Below are positions 27,298-35,405 of a stretch of 64,000 bases of DNA, in pieces; the first letter of the stretch is position 1; each line of letters begins with the position of its first letter. Source of the DNA: CAVVAL01 sp963742725. Lineage in GTDB: Bacteria; Actinomycetota; Actinomycetes; Mycobacteriales; Cryptosporangiaceae. The position numbers were made by a program, and so were the translations under genes. Where the stretch lies: contig CAVUMX010000001.1 in NCBI GenBank assembly GCA_963742725.1, positions 1,240,001 to 1,304,000 of the forward strand. Direction: 5' to 3'. Below the pieces are notes generated by a model. It had not been told where the DNA came from and made no database searches. It was given only the letters and a program-made list of their open reading frames with translations.

Positions 27298-27426
27298 GAT
27301 CCTCCTCTAGTGCGACACGAGGAAGATATCCGCTACCACCAACAAATGCGTACTAGTTCGGGGATCGTAAAGCGCGGCCCGGGGATCGGGGCCTGAAATC
27401 CAGCGGCGGTCAGTGACACGGCGGCA

Positions 27427-27432
27427 TAGCGT
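27427..27432 (+). promoter_or_regulatory. -10 hexamer of a leaderless gene
   Basis: TAGCGT lies exactly 6 nt before the GTG at 27439, and no Shine-Dalgarno sequence is present, which places the likely transcription start on the start codon. Confidence 0.5.
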
Positions 27433-27438
27433 TGGGCC

Positions 27439-28842
27439 GTGACCGCTCCCGAACCGACCACGCTCGGCGCGCTCCGTGACGCCGGCCATGTCCACCGCGG
27501 CGTGAAGGCCGAGCTGCGCGAGAACCTCCTCGACCGGATAGCCCGTGGCGCGCCCACCTTCCCCGGCATCGTCGGCTTCGACGAGACCGTCCTGCCCGAG
27601 CTGGAACGGGCGATCCTGGCCGGTCACGATCTCGTCCTGCTGGGCGAGCGCGGCCAGGGCAAGACCCGGCTGCTGCGGGCCCTCGTCGAGCTGCTGGACG
27701 AGTGGACCCCGGTGATCACCGGCAGCGAGCTGAACGACCATCCGTTCGCGCCGGTCAGCGTGTGGGGCAGGCGCATCGTCGACGAGCGTGGCGACGACAC
27801 GCCGGTGAGCTGGCTGCACCGGTCCCTGCGGTACGGCGAGAAGCTGGCGACGCCCGACACGAGCGTCGGCGACCTGATCGGCGACGTCGACCCGATCAAG
27901 GTCGCCGAGGGCCGCACCCTGGGCGACCCCGAGACAATCCACTTCGGACTCGTACCCCGCACCAACCGCGGCATCGTCGCGATCAACGAACTCCCCGACC
28001 TGGCCGAACGGATCCAGGTCGCGCTGCTGAACGTCCTGGAGGAACGGGACATCCAGGTTCGCGGCTACCAGCTCCGGCTCCCGCTCGACCTGCTCGTCGT
28101 GGCGTCCGCGAACCCCGAGGACTACACCAACCGCGGCCGGATCATCACGCCGCTCAAGGACCGTTTCGGCGCCGAGATCCGCACCCACTACCCGCTCGAC
28201 CTCGCCGACGAGGTGGCGCTCGTCGGTCAGGAAGCGCGGCTGACCTGGCCGGACGGGACGCACGGCACGCCCCTCGTCCCCGACCATCTCGTGGAGGTCG
28301 TCGCCCGGTACGCCCGCGCGGTCCGGGACGCGCCGCAGGTGGACCAGCGGTCCGGGGTCAGTGCCCGGTTCGCGATCTCGGCGGTGGAGACCGTCGCGGC
28401 GGCGGCCGTCCGCCGGGCGGCGCGCACCGGCGAGGCGGCGGTCGCCCGTATCTGCGATCTGCCGAGCGTGGTGCCGGCGAGCCGGGGCAAGGTCGAGTTC
28501 GAGGACACCGAAGAGGGCCGCGAGCTGGAAGTTCTCGACCACCTGCTGCGCCGCGCCATCGCCCAGACGTTCCGGGCGCACCTCGCCGGCCTGGACCTCG
28601 CCGGACTCCAGGCCAAGTTCGAGGACGGCGTCACGGTCGCCGCCGGTGACGAGGTGTCCGCCGCCGAGCTGCTGCGCCAGGTCGGGACGGTGCCGGGACT
28701 CGCCGCGCTGATGGACCGCCTCGGCGTCCCGGACGGTGCCGAATCCCCGGGCCTGGCCGCCGCCGCGATCGAGTTCGCCCTGGAAGGGCTGCATCTCAAC
28801 CGCCGCCTCGCGAAGGACGACGCCGGGGTATACGGGGGCTGA
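27439..28842 (+). CDS. MoxR/ChlI-type AAA+ ATPase
   Basis: A 467-residue AAA+ protein of the magnesium-chelatase ChlI/MoxR type. Walker A is LLGERGQGKTR (about 67-77), Walker B is GIVAINELPDL, sensor 1 is LLVVASANPEDYTNRGR, and the arginine-finger region follows (LKDRFGAEI). It is followed after 2 nt by a VWA-domain gene, the standard pairing in which the ATPase remodels or inserts a cofactor into a target through the VWA partner. The target is not evident. The GTG at 27439 appears leaderless. Confidence 0.93.
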   Translation: MTAPEPTTLGALRDAGHVHRGVKAELRENLLDRIARGAPTFPGIVGFDETVLPELERAILAGHDLVLLGERGQGKTRLLRALVELLDEWTPVITGSELNDHPFAPVSVWGRRIVDERGDDTPVSWLHRSLRYGEKLATPDTSVGDLIGDVDPIKVAEGRTLGDPETIHFGLVPRTNRGIVAINELPDLAERIQVALLNVLEERDIQVRGYQLRLPLDLLVVASANPEDYTNRGRIITPLKDRFGAEIRTHYPLDLADEVALVGQEARLTWPDGTHGTPLVPDHLVEVVARYARAVRDAPQVDQRSGVSARFAISAVETVAAAAVRRAARTGEAAVARICDLPSVVPASRGKVEFEDTEEGRELEVLDHLLRRAIAQTFRAHLAGLDLAGLQAKFEDGVTVAAGDEVSAAELLRQVGTVPGLAALMDRLGVPDGAESPGLAAAAIEFALEGLHLNRRLAKDDAGVYGG

Positions 28843-28844
28843 CC

Positions 28845-30809
28845 ATGCGGAAGTACCGGTACGGGCAGTGGCACGGCGGTCCCGATCCGCTCGCGCCGCC
28901 GTACGACGTGGCCGAGGCGATGGACCGCATCGGCGACGACGTCCTGGCCGGCGCGACTCCGTCCGAGGCGTTGCGGCAGTTCCTGCGGCGCGGTGCGGAC
29001 GGGCTGCGGGGCATCGACGACCTGCGCCGGAAGCTGCGCAGGCGCCGGCAGGAGCTCAGGAGGTCCGGGCGGCTGGACGGCACGCTGGAGCAGGTCCGCG
29101 CGCTGCTCGACCAGGCCCTCCAGGACGAGCGCCGTGCCCTGTTCTCCGACCCGGACGACCTCGCCCGTCTGGAGGAGGCCGAACTCGACGCGCTCCCGGA
29201 CGAGACCGCGAGCGCCGTGCGGGCCCTCGCGGACCGCCGCTGGCGCTCCCCCGAGGCGGCCGAGGCGTACCGGAAGATCCAGGAGCTGCTGCGCGGCGAG
29301 GTGCTGGACAGCCAGTTCGCCGGGATGAAGAACGCGCTCCAGAACGCGTCGCCCGAGGACATGCAGCGCGTCCGGGACATGCTCGGGGACCTCAACGCGC
29401 TCCTCGCCAAGCACGCGCGCGGCGAGGACACGGCACAAGCGCTGGAGGACTTCCTCGACAAGCACGGCGAGTTCTTCCCGGACCGCCCGTCGACCGTGGA
29501 CGAGCTGATCGACCAGCTCGCCCGCCGCGCCGCCGCCCAGCGCCGCCTCATGGACGGCCTCACCCCGGACCAGCGCTCCGAACTCTCCGGCCTCATCGAC
29601 CAGGCGTTCGGCGACGACATCGGCATGGCCGCCGAGCTGGAACGGCTGCGGCAGCAGCTCCGCGCCGCCCGTCCGGATCTCGCGTGGGGTGGGGATCCCC
29701 GGATGGACGGCGATGCGGGGCAGGGGCTCGGCGATGCCACGTCCGCGATCGCCGAGCTGTCCGACGTGGAAGACCTGGACCGTGCGCTCAGCCAGTCCTA
29801 CGCGGGCGCCAGCCTGGACGACATCGACGAGGAGGCCGTCGCCCGCGCGCTGGGCCGCCAGGCCGTCGACGACCTCGACGCCCTCCGCCGGATCGAGCGT
29901 GAACTGTCCCGCCAAGGCTGGCTTACCCGGCGCGGAGACACCCTCGAACTGTCGCCCCGTGCGGTGCGCAGGCTGGGCACCACGGCGCTACGCAGGGTCT
30001 TCGCCAAGATGCACGGCGCCGGACGGGGCCACCACGACGTCACGGACGCGGGCGCGGCGGGCGAGCCGACAGGCAGCAGCCGGACGTGGGAGTTCGGCGA
30101 CACGCAGCCGCTGGACGTGGTCCGGACGGTGAAGAACGCCGTCGCGCGTCCGGGCCCCGTCCGACTCAAGGTTGAGGACTTCGAGGTTGTCGAGACGGAG
30201 CGCAGGACCCGCGCGGCCGTCGCGCTGCTCGTGGACCTGTCGTACTCGATGGCGCTCAACGGCACGTGGGGCGCGGCGAAGTCGACTGCGCTGGCGCTGC
30301 ACACGCTGGTCACCACGCGGTATCCGCAGGACGCGATCGAGATCATCGGCTTCTCGCAGTACGCGCGGGTGCTGCGCCCGGCCGAACTCGCCGGGCTGGA
30401 CTTCGACCCCGTGCAGGGCACCAACCTGCAGCACGCCCTGCTGCTGGCCCGCCGCCATCTGACCCGGCACCGCGACGCCGAACCGATCGTCCTGGTCGTC
30501 ACCGACGGCGAGCCGACCGCCCACCTCGAACGCAACGGCGAGGCCGTGTTCTGCTGGCCTCCGCTGCCGGAGACCGTCACGCTGACGCTCGCTGAGGTCG
30601 ACCGCGCCACCCGCTCGGGCGTGACGCTCAACGTGTTCATGCTCGGCGAGGATCCGCAGCTCGTGGCTTTCATGGACGAGGTGGCGCGCCGCAACCGCGG
30701 CCGGCTGTTCACGTCCGACGCCGAGACCCTGGGCGAGTACGTCGTCCAGGACTACCTGCGGTCCCGGGGCGCTAGAACCAGCCGGGGGCGTGGCGCGTCC
30801 AGGGCGTGA
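28845..30809 (+). CDS. VWA-domain protein, partner of the AAA+ ATPase
   Basis: A 654-residue cytosolic protein. The N-terminal 400 residues are largely helical and charged (for example RRKLRRRRQELRR). The C-terminal 220 residues are a von Willebrand A domain with a complete MIDAS: LLVDLSYSM (DxSxS), the Thr in QGTNLQHAL, and VVTDGEPTAH. This matches the second subunit of MoxR/VWA pairs, which work as chaperones or chelatases. The 2-nt gap from the ATPase stop shows an operon. The last 38 nt overlap the convergent amidase gene. Confidence 0.92.
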   Translation: MRKYRYGQWHGGPDPLAPPYDVAEAMDRIGDDVLAGATPSEALRQFLRRGADGLRGIDDLRRKLRRRRQELRRSGRLDGTLEQVRALLDQALQDERRALFSDPDDLARLEEAELDALPDETASAVRALADRRWRSPEAAEAYRKIQELLRGEVLDSQFAGMKNALQNASPEDMQRVRDMLGDLNALLAKHARGEDTAQALEDFLDKHGEFFPDRPSTVDELIDQLARRAAAQRRLMDGLTPDQRSELSGLIDQAFGDDIGMAAELERLRQQLRAARPDLAWGGDPRMDGDAGQGLGDATSAIAELSDVEDLDRALSQSYAGASLDDIDEEAVARALGRQAVDDLDALRRIERELSRQGWLTRRGDTLELSPRAVRRLGTTALRRVFAKMHGAGRGHHDVTDAGAAGEPTGSSRTWEFGDTQPLDVVRTVKNAVARPGPVRLKVEDFEVVETERRTRAAVALLVDLSYSMALNGTWGAAKSTALALHTLVTTRYPQDAIEIIGFSQYARVLRPAELAGLDFDPVQGTNLQHALLLARRHLTRHRDAEPIVLVVTDGEPTAHLERNGEAVFCWPPLPETVTLTLAEVDRATRSGVTLNVFMLGEDPQLVAFMDEVARRNRGRLFTSDAETLGEYVVQDYLRSRGARTSRGRGASRA

Positions 30810-32130
30810 CCTCGGCGAGCTGCCGCGCCACGGCGAGCAGCAGGTCCTCGCCGCCCGGTGCGGCGACGACCTGCACGGCGGCCGGCAGCCCGTCGGAGCG
30901 CATCCCGGCCGGCACCGTGATCGCCGGCACCCCGGCGAAGTTCCACGCCGCCGCGTACGGCGCGAACCGCATCGAGGACACCATGTTCTGCTGCCACGAC
31001 CGCGCGGCCCACTGGCCGGCCTCGATCGGCGCGGACGCGAGGACGGGCATCAGCAGCACGTCGTGGTCGGCGAAGAACCGTTCGACGCGGGTCCGCCAGG
31101 TGGCCAGCGCCTCGGGCCGGGCGAGTTTGCGCCGCAGCACGCCGTAACCGAGCTGGGCGTGGCGGCGGGTGCGGGGCTGGAGCGCGTCGAGGTCGAGCTT
31201 CAGCTCCTCGACCTCGGTGGCGACGCCCGCGAACCAGTGCACCAACGTTCCGACGGCGGTGCCGACCGGGTAGTACGGGTCGGCGCGGCGGACGTTGTGG
31301 CCTGCCCTGACGAGGGCGCGGGCCATGCGGCTCAGCCCGGCTTTCGTGTCGGCGTCCGGGAACACCCCGAGGACGGGCGACCGGCGGGACACCGCGATCC
31401 GGAGCCGTCCCGGTGCGGCGATCCGCTCCCCCTCGCGGCGGCCGGCGAGCACGCTGAGCATCAGTTCCGCGTCCGGCACGGTGGTGGCCAGCACGCCGTT
31501 CTCCGCCATCCCGGACCAGCTCTCGCCGCCGAGGTGCGATGGCACCACGCCGCGGCCCGGCTTGACGCCGACCAGTCCGCAGCAGGCCGCCGGGATCCGG
31601 ACGGACCCGAGCCCGTCGTTGCCGTGCGCGACGGGCACCATGCCGGAGGCCACGGCCGCGGCGCTTCCACCGGACGATCCGCCGGGGGTGCGCGCGACAT
31701 TCCAGGGGTTGCGGGCGACTCCGTCCGCGTCGTCGCTGGTCGGGAAGATGCACAGCTCCGGGACGCGGGTCAGCCCGACGACGACGGCGCCCGCGTGACG
31801 CAGCCGCCGGACGACCTCGTGGTCCTTGAACGCCGGTTCCCGGGAGGTCGCGGCCGACCCGTCGCCCACGTACTCGCCGCTCACCGCGACGTTGTCCTTG
31901 ACGGCGACAGGCACGCCGGCCAGCGGCAACGCGTAGCGGTCGGGGCGGGTGTCGACGGCCTCCGCCTCGGCCAGCGCCTGCTCGACCCGGACGGCACGGA
32001 ACGCGCCGATCGACGGGTCGACCCGTTCGATCTGCGCCAGGTGCTCGGCGACGACCTCACGCGCGCTGGCCTGCCCCGTGCGGACCGACCTCGCGATCTC
32101 GCCCGCGCTCCTGCCCAGGAAATTGCCCAT
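30772..32130 (-). CDS. Amidase signature-family hydrolase
   Basis: A 452-residue amidase-signature enzyme that hydrolyses amides to acid and ammonia; the substrate is unknown. The catalytic triad is visible: Lys in GVPVAVKDN (about 77), and the two Ser residues in TPGGSSGGSAAAVASG (cis-Ser and nucleophile). It is not GatA-like in context, since no gatC or gatB is near. The start ATG (32128-32130) has TACTGT exactly 6 nt upstream and no ribosome-binding site, so it is probably leaderless. It is divergent from a GNAT gene only 35 nt away. Confidence 0.92.
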   Translation of the reverse strand: MGNFLGRSAGEIARSVRTGQASAREVVAEHLAQIERVDPSIGAFRAVRVEQALAEAEAVDTRPDRYALPLAGVPVAVKDNVAVSGEYVGDGSAATSREPAFKDHEVVRRLRHAGAVVVGLTRVPELCIFPTSDDADGVARNPWNVARTPGGSSGGSAAAVASGMVPVAHGNDGLGSVRIPAACCGLVGVKPGRGVVPSHLGGESWSGMAENGVLATTVPDAELMLSVLAGRREGERIAAPGRLRIAVSRRSPVLGVFPDADTKAGLSRMARALVRAGHNVRRADPYYPVGTAVGTLVHWFAGVATEVEELKLDLDALQPRTRRHAQLGYGVLRRKLARPEALATWRTRVERFFADHDVLLMPVLASAPIEAGQWAARSWQQNMVSSMRFAPYAAAWNFAGVPAITVPAGMRSDGLPAAVQVVAAPGGEDLLLAVARQLAEVTPWTRHAPGWF

Positions 32131-32131
32131 C

Positions 32132-32159
32132 TCGACACAGTACGGCCGCGATTTAGAGT
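32132..32159. promoter_or_regulatory. Overlapping divergent leaderless promoters
   Basis: Plus strand: TCGACA (32132-32137), 16 nt, TAGAGT (32154-32159), 6 nt, ATG at 32166. Minus strand: TACTGT (32142-32137), 6 nt, ATG at 32130. The two promoters overlap face to face in 35 nt, so polymerases may compete. Confidence 0.55.
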
Positions 32160-32165
32160 TGGTAC

Positions 32166-32645
32166 ATGGCGACACTCGAACCTGCGAAGTTCCTGGTTGA
32201 CCGGGTTCCGGCGGAACTCACCTATCCCCTCCGGGCCCGCGTCCTGCGGCCTGGCAGGCCGGTCACGGCCGCCGTCCTGCCCGGCGACGATGATCCGCAC
32301 GCCGGCTTCTTCGCCGCCAGGACCGCCGACGGCGAGGTGGTCGGCACGTCGACGGTCCGTCCGGAGCCGTGCCCGTGGCGTCCGGACGAGCCGGGCGCGT
32401 GGCGGCTGCGCGGCATGGCGACCGCCGAGGACGTGCGTGGCCAGGGCGTCGGCTCCCAGGTGCTGCGGGCCACGATCGCGCATGTCGCCATGGAGGGCGG
32501 GCACCTGATCTGGTGCAACGCCCGTACCCCCGCGCGCTGGTTCTACGAGCGTGAAGGGTTCCGGGTGGAAGGCGACGAGTGGGTCGACCCGGAGATCGGC
32601 CCACACGTCGCCATGTGGCGCCCCGTCGAGCTGCCCGAGGATTAG
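32166..32645 (+). CDS. GNAT-family N-acetyltransferase
   Basis: A 159-residue acyl-CoA-dependent acetyltransferase; the acceptor is unknown. Motif A of the GNAT fold is LRGMATAEDVRGQGVGSQVLRATI, holding the Q/RxxGxG/A CoA pyrophosphate loop, and ARTPARWFYEREGFRVEG is motif B. The ATG at 32166 is probably leaderless. The stop overlaps the stop of convergent metB by 4 nt. Confidence 0.92.
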   Translation: MATLEPAKFLVDRVPAELTYPLRARVLRPGRPVTAAVLPGDDDPHAGFFAARTADGEVVGTSTVRPEPCPWRPDEPGAWRLRGMATAEDVRGQGVGSQVLRATIAHVAMEGGHLIWCNARTPARWFYEREGFRVEGDEWVDPEIGPHVAMWRPVELPED

Positions 32646-33799
32646 CCGAGCGCCTGCGCCAGGTCCGCCAGGAGGTCGTTGACGTTCTCGATGCCGACGG
32701 AGAGCCGCACGAGGTCGGCGGGGACCTCCAGCGGCGACCCGGCGGCGGAGGCGTGCGTCATCCGCCCGGGGTGCTCGATCAGGGACTCGACGCCGCCCAG
32801 CGACTCGCCGAGCGTGAACAGCTTCGCCCGGTTGCAGACGGCCACGGCCTCCTCCTCGCCGCCGACGACGCGGAAGCTGACCATGCCGCCGAACCGGCTC
32901 ATCTGCTTGGCCGCGACCTCGTGGTTCGGGTGCTCCGGCAGCCCCGGGTAGAGAACCTGGGTGACCTTCGGGTGCCGGGTCAGCGCCTCGACGATCCGCT
33001 CGGCGTTGTCGCTGTGCCGGTCCATCCGCACGGCGAGTGTCTTGAGCCCGCGCAGCGTCAGCCACGAGTCGAACGGGCCGGCGACCGCGCCCATCGCGTT
33101 CTGGTGGTAGGTCAGCTCCTCGCCGAGTTCCGCGTCGCGGGCGATCAGCGCGCCGCCGACGACGTCCGAGTGGCCGCCGGCGTACTTGGTGGTGGAGTGG
33201 ACGACCACGTCCGCGCCGAGCGCCAGTGGCTGCTGGAGGTACGGCGAGGCGAACGTGTTGTCCACGACCAGCAACGCGCCGTTCTCGTGCGCGAGGCTGC
33301 CCAGCGCGGTGATGTCCGCGATCCCCAGGAGCGGGTTCGTCGGCGTTTCACACCACACAACCTTTGTTTCCGGACGGAGGGCAGAGCGCACCGCCGCAAG
33401 GTCGCCGAGCGGCGCCGGTGTGTAGTCCACGCCCCAGCGCTGCAGGACCTTCGCGAACAGGCGGAACGTGCCGCCGTACGCGTCGTTCGGGATGACGACG
33501 TGGCTGCCGGGCGTGCACACCGTCCGGAGCAGTGTGTCCTCGGCGGCGAGGCCGGACGCGAACGCGAGCCCCCGCGCGCCGCCTTCCAGCGCGGCGAGGC
33601 ACTCCTCCAGCGCGGTGCGGGTGGGGTTGGCGCTGCGGCTGTACTCGTAGCCGCCGCGCAGGCCGCCGACGCCATCCTGCTTGTACGTCGACACCTGGTA
33701 GATCGGCGGGACGACGGCGCCGGTGGTGGCGTCGGCCTCCTGCCCGGCGTGGATCGCGAGCGTCTCGAAGCCGTGGTGCGTATGAGCATCGTTGGTCAT
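32642..33799 (-). CDS. metB: Cystathionine gamma-synthase (PLP-dependent)
   Basis: Joins an activated homoserine with cysteine to make cystathionine for methionine synthesis. The 385-residue product has the gamma-subfamily motifs YSRSANPTRTALE (PLP phosphate), FASGLAAEDT, DNTFASPYLQQPL, the PLP Lys in VHSTTKYAGGHSD, and SLGGVESLIEHP near the end. A cystathionine gamma-lyase cannot be excluded from sequence alone; start motif and length fit actinobacterial MetB. The ATG (33797-33799) overlaps the stop of an XRE regulator (ATGA), so the pair is co-translated. Confidence 0.92.
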   Translation of the reverse strand: MTNDAHTHHGFETLAIHAGQEADATTGAVVPPIYQVSTYKQDGVGGLRGGYEYSRSANPTRTALEECLAALEGGARGLAFASGLAAEDTLLRTVCTPGSHVVIPNDAYGGTFRLFAKVLQRWGVDYTPAPLGDLAAVRSALRPETKVVWCETPTNPLLGIADITALGSLAHENGALLVVDNTFASPYLQQPLALGADVVVHSTTKYAGGHSDVVGGALIARDAELGEELTYHQNAMGAVAGPFDSWLTLRGLKTLAVRMDRHSDNAERIVEALTRHPKVTQVLYPGLPEHPNHEVAAKQMSRFGGMVSFRVVGGEEEAVAVCNRAKLFTLGESLGGVESLIEHPGRMTHASAAGSPLEVPADLVRLSVGIENVNDLLADLAQALG

Positions 33800-34512
33800 G
33801 CCGCCGAGCCTAACCGCTCCCGCAGGCGGGCCAGTATCCGCTGGACAGCGGGGTTGTCGGCCTCGATCTCCACCAGTGGCCGAACGGGGACCCGCCGCTC
33901 GCCGAGCATCACCTCGACCGATGTGGGCAGCTGATCCACCACCCGGAGCCGCACCTCTCCGCCGTTGGAGTCCCACCGGAGCTCGCCCGGCAACGCCGGA
34001 TCGACAGGACCCCAGCCCCAGTCGCGGCTGCGGTTGTCCCACCGTCGGGCGTTGATGCGCAGCAGCACGGCGTGCAGGCGCTGGAGATCGTCGCGGACCA
34101 TGGCGATCTCCAGCGCTGCCACCGGCACGGGCGCGCCTTGGAGGAACGCGGCCGTGCTTCCGTCGACGACCATCGGCACGTCGGCGAACCGCGGCAGCAG
34201 CATCCGCAGCCAGTACGCGTGTTGGTCGACCCGCTCCTCGAACGGCAGCGCCCGGGCGGCGTCGATCGCCGCGTCGATGTCCGCCGCGACGGGCTCGGAC
34301 TCCAGCCGCAACTGGCGACCGAGAACGCCCAGCAGCCTCTCGATGGCCGCAAGTGACGGGGCGTGCCGGCCGGACTCGTACGCGGACACCGTCGACGGCG
34401 CGATCCCTGCCCGCTCCGCCAAGGCGACCTGGCTGAGCTGGGCGTCCTCGCGGGCGTGGCGGAGCAGCTCGGCGGCCGCCCGGACCGCGCTCCGGCGTGT
34501 GTCGTCTCGCAT
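33796..34512 (-). CDS. XRE-family regulator with C-terminal nucleotidyltransferase-like domain
   Basis: A 238-residue protein. The HTH is at about residues 10-65: LLRHAREDAQLSQVALAER, AGIAPSTVSAYESGRH. The C-terminal half (VPMVVDGSTAAFLQGAPVP, LEIAMVRDDLQRLHAVLLR) resembles nucleotidyltransferase-fold domains seen in some HTH-fused proteins; that is a weak assignment. ATG 34512 was chosen because AGGA lies about 9 nt upstream; an ATG at 34521 is possible. Its stop overlaps the metB start (ATGA), an arrangement suggesting a local regulator of methionine synthesis or an accidental pairing. Confidence 0.8.
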   Translation of the reverse strand: MRDDTRRSAVRAAAELLRHAREDAQLSQVALAERAGIAPSTVSAYESGRHAPSLAAIERLLGVLGRQLRLESEPVAADIDAAIDAARALPFEERVDQHAYWLRMLLPRFADVPMVVDGSTAAFLQGAPVPVAALEIAMVRDDLQRLHAVLLRINARRWDNRSRDWGWGPVDPALPGELRWDSNGGEVRLRVVDQLPTSVEVMLGERRVPVRPLVEIEADNPAVQRILARLRERLGSAA

Positions 34513-34624
34513 GTGGACCATCCTGGCCGGCAACGACGCCTCGACGCGGTGGCGGACGACATCTGTGGACAGAGAATCGTCGTGTGGATAACCGGTGCGG
34601 GTGGCAGTGTCTGTTTGGAGAACA

Positions 34625-34658
34625 TGACAAATCCCGGTAGTCACACCGGGATTTGTCA
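34625..34658 (-). terminator. 14-bp terminator hairpin
   Basis: TGACAAATCCCGGT and ACCGGGATTTGTCA pair perfectly around a 6-nt loop, 20 nt downstream of the YczE-like gene stop. Confidence 0.85.
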
Positions 34659-34677
34659 GGTCATAAGAAAAGACATG

Positions 34678-35343
34678 TCACCTCAGCGGCTCGGGCGAGG
34701 GTGACTCGATCGGAGCCGGCGCGACGGTCAGGCGTGGCAGGAAGAAGTGCACGAGCGGGCCGATCGAGACGGCGTAGAGCACAGTGCCGATGCCCACCGT
34801 CCCGCCGAGAGCCCAGCCGACGAGCAGCACCGTCGCCTCGATGCCCGTCCGGACGAGGCGCACCGAGCCGCCGGTGCGCCGGACCAGCCCGGTCATCAGC
34901 CCGTCGCGCGGCCCCGGCCCCAGGCCGGCGCCGATGTAGCAACCCCCGGCCACCCCGTTGAGGACGATGCCACCGACGAGCAACGCGGCCCGCGCCCAGA
35001 GCGCGTCCGGCTGGTCGATGAGGACGAGCGCGACGTCGACGGCCAGTCCGATCACGATGACGTTGCTGACCGTTCCCAGCCCCGGCCACTGCCGTAACGG
35101 GATCCAGAGCAGCAGCACCAGCGCGCCGACGACGATGGTCACCGTGCCGAACGACCAGCCCAGACGCTCGGAGAGGCCCTGGTGGAACACGTCCCACGGA
35201 TCGAGGCCGAGCGCGGCGCGGATCTGCATCGCCATGCTCACGCCGTAGAGGATCAGGCCGGCGTAGAGCTGCGTGAGGCGGCGGACGGGCTGATCGGGCG
35301 GTAAGAGCGCGTGGCGGGAGGTGGACTGTTCGACGGCGACCAT
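34678..35343 (-). CDS. YczE/YitT-like membrane protein
   Basis: A 221-residue membrane protein with five or six helices. QLYAGLILYGVSMAMQIRAALGLDPWDVFHQGLS is typical of the YczE group, as are GTVSNVIVIGLAVDV and GAGLGPGPRDGLMTGL. Function unknown. YczE-type proteins are often divergent from MocR regulators, as here. I chose the ATG at 35343 because the ATG at 35361 lies between two copies of the likely operator (ATTGGC, 35352-35369); an ATG at 35349 is also possible. Confidence 0.88.
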   Translation of the reverse strand: MVAVEQSTSRHALLPPDQPVRRLTQLYAGLILYGVSMAMQIRAALGLDPWDVFHQGLSERLGWSFGTVTIVVGALVLLLWIPLRQWPGLGTVSNVIVIGLAVDVALVLIDQPDALWARAALLVGGIVLNGVAGGCYIGAGLGPGPRDGLMTGLVRRTGGSVRLVRTGIEATVLLVGWALGGTVGIGTVLYAVSIGPLVHFFLPRLTVAPAPIESPSPEPLR

Positions 35344-35351
35344 GCGCATAC

Positions 35352-35387
35352 ATTGGCTCATGATTGGCCTTGGATTCCATAGCCAAT
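35352..35387. promoter_or_regulatory. Likely MocR operator, ATTGGC repeats
   Basis: ATTGGCT at 35352 and ATTGGCC at 35363 are direct repeats with an 11-bp period, and AGCCAAT (35381-35387) is an inverted copy. They fill the gap between the divergent YczE-like and MocR genes. MocR/GabR regulators usually bind direct repeats of this kind. Confidence 0.6.
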
Positions 35388-35405
35388 TCTGGGAAGGTGG
35401 CCCCT

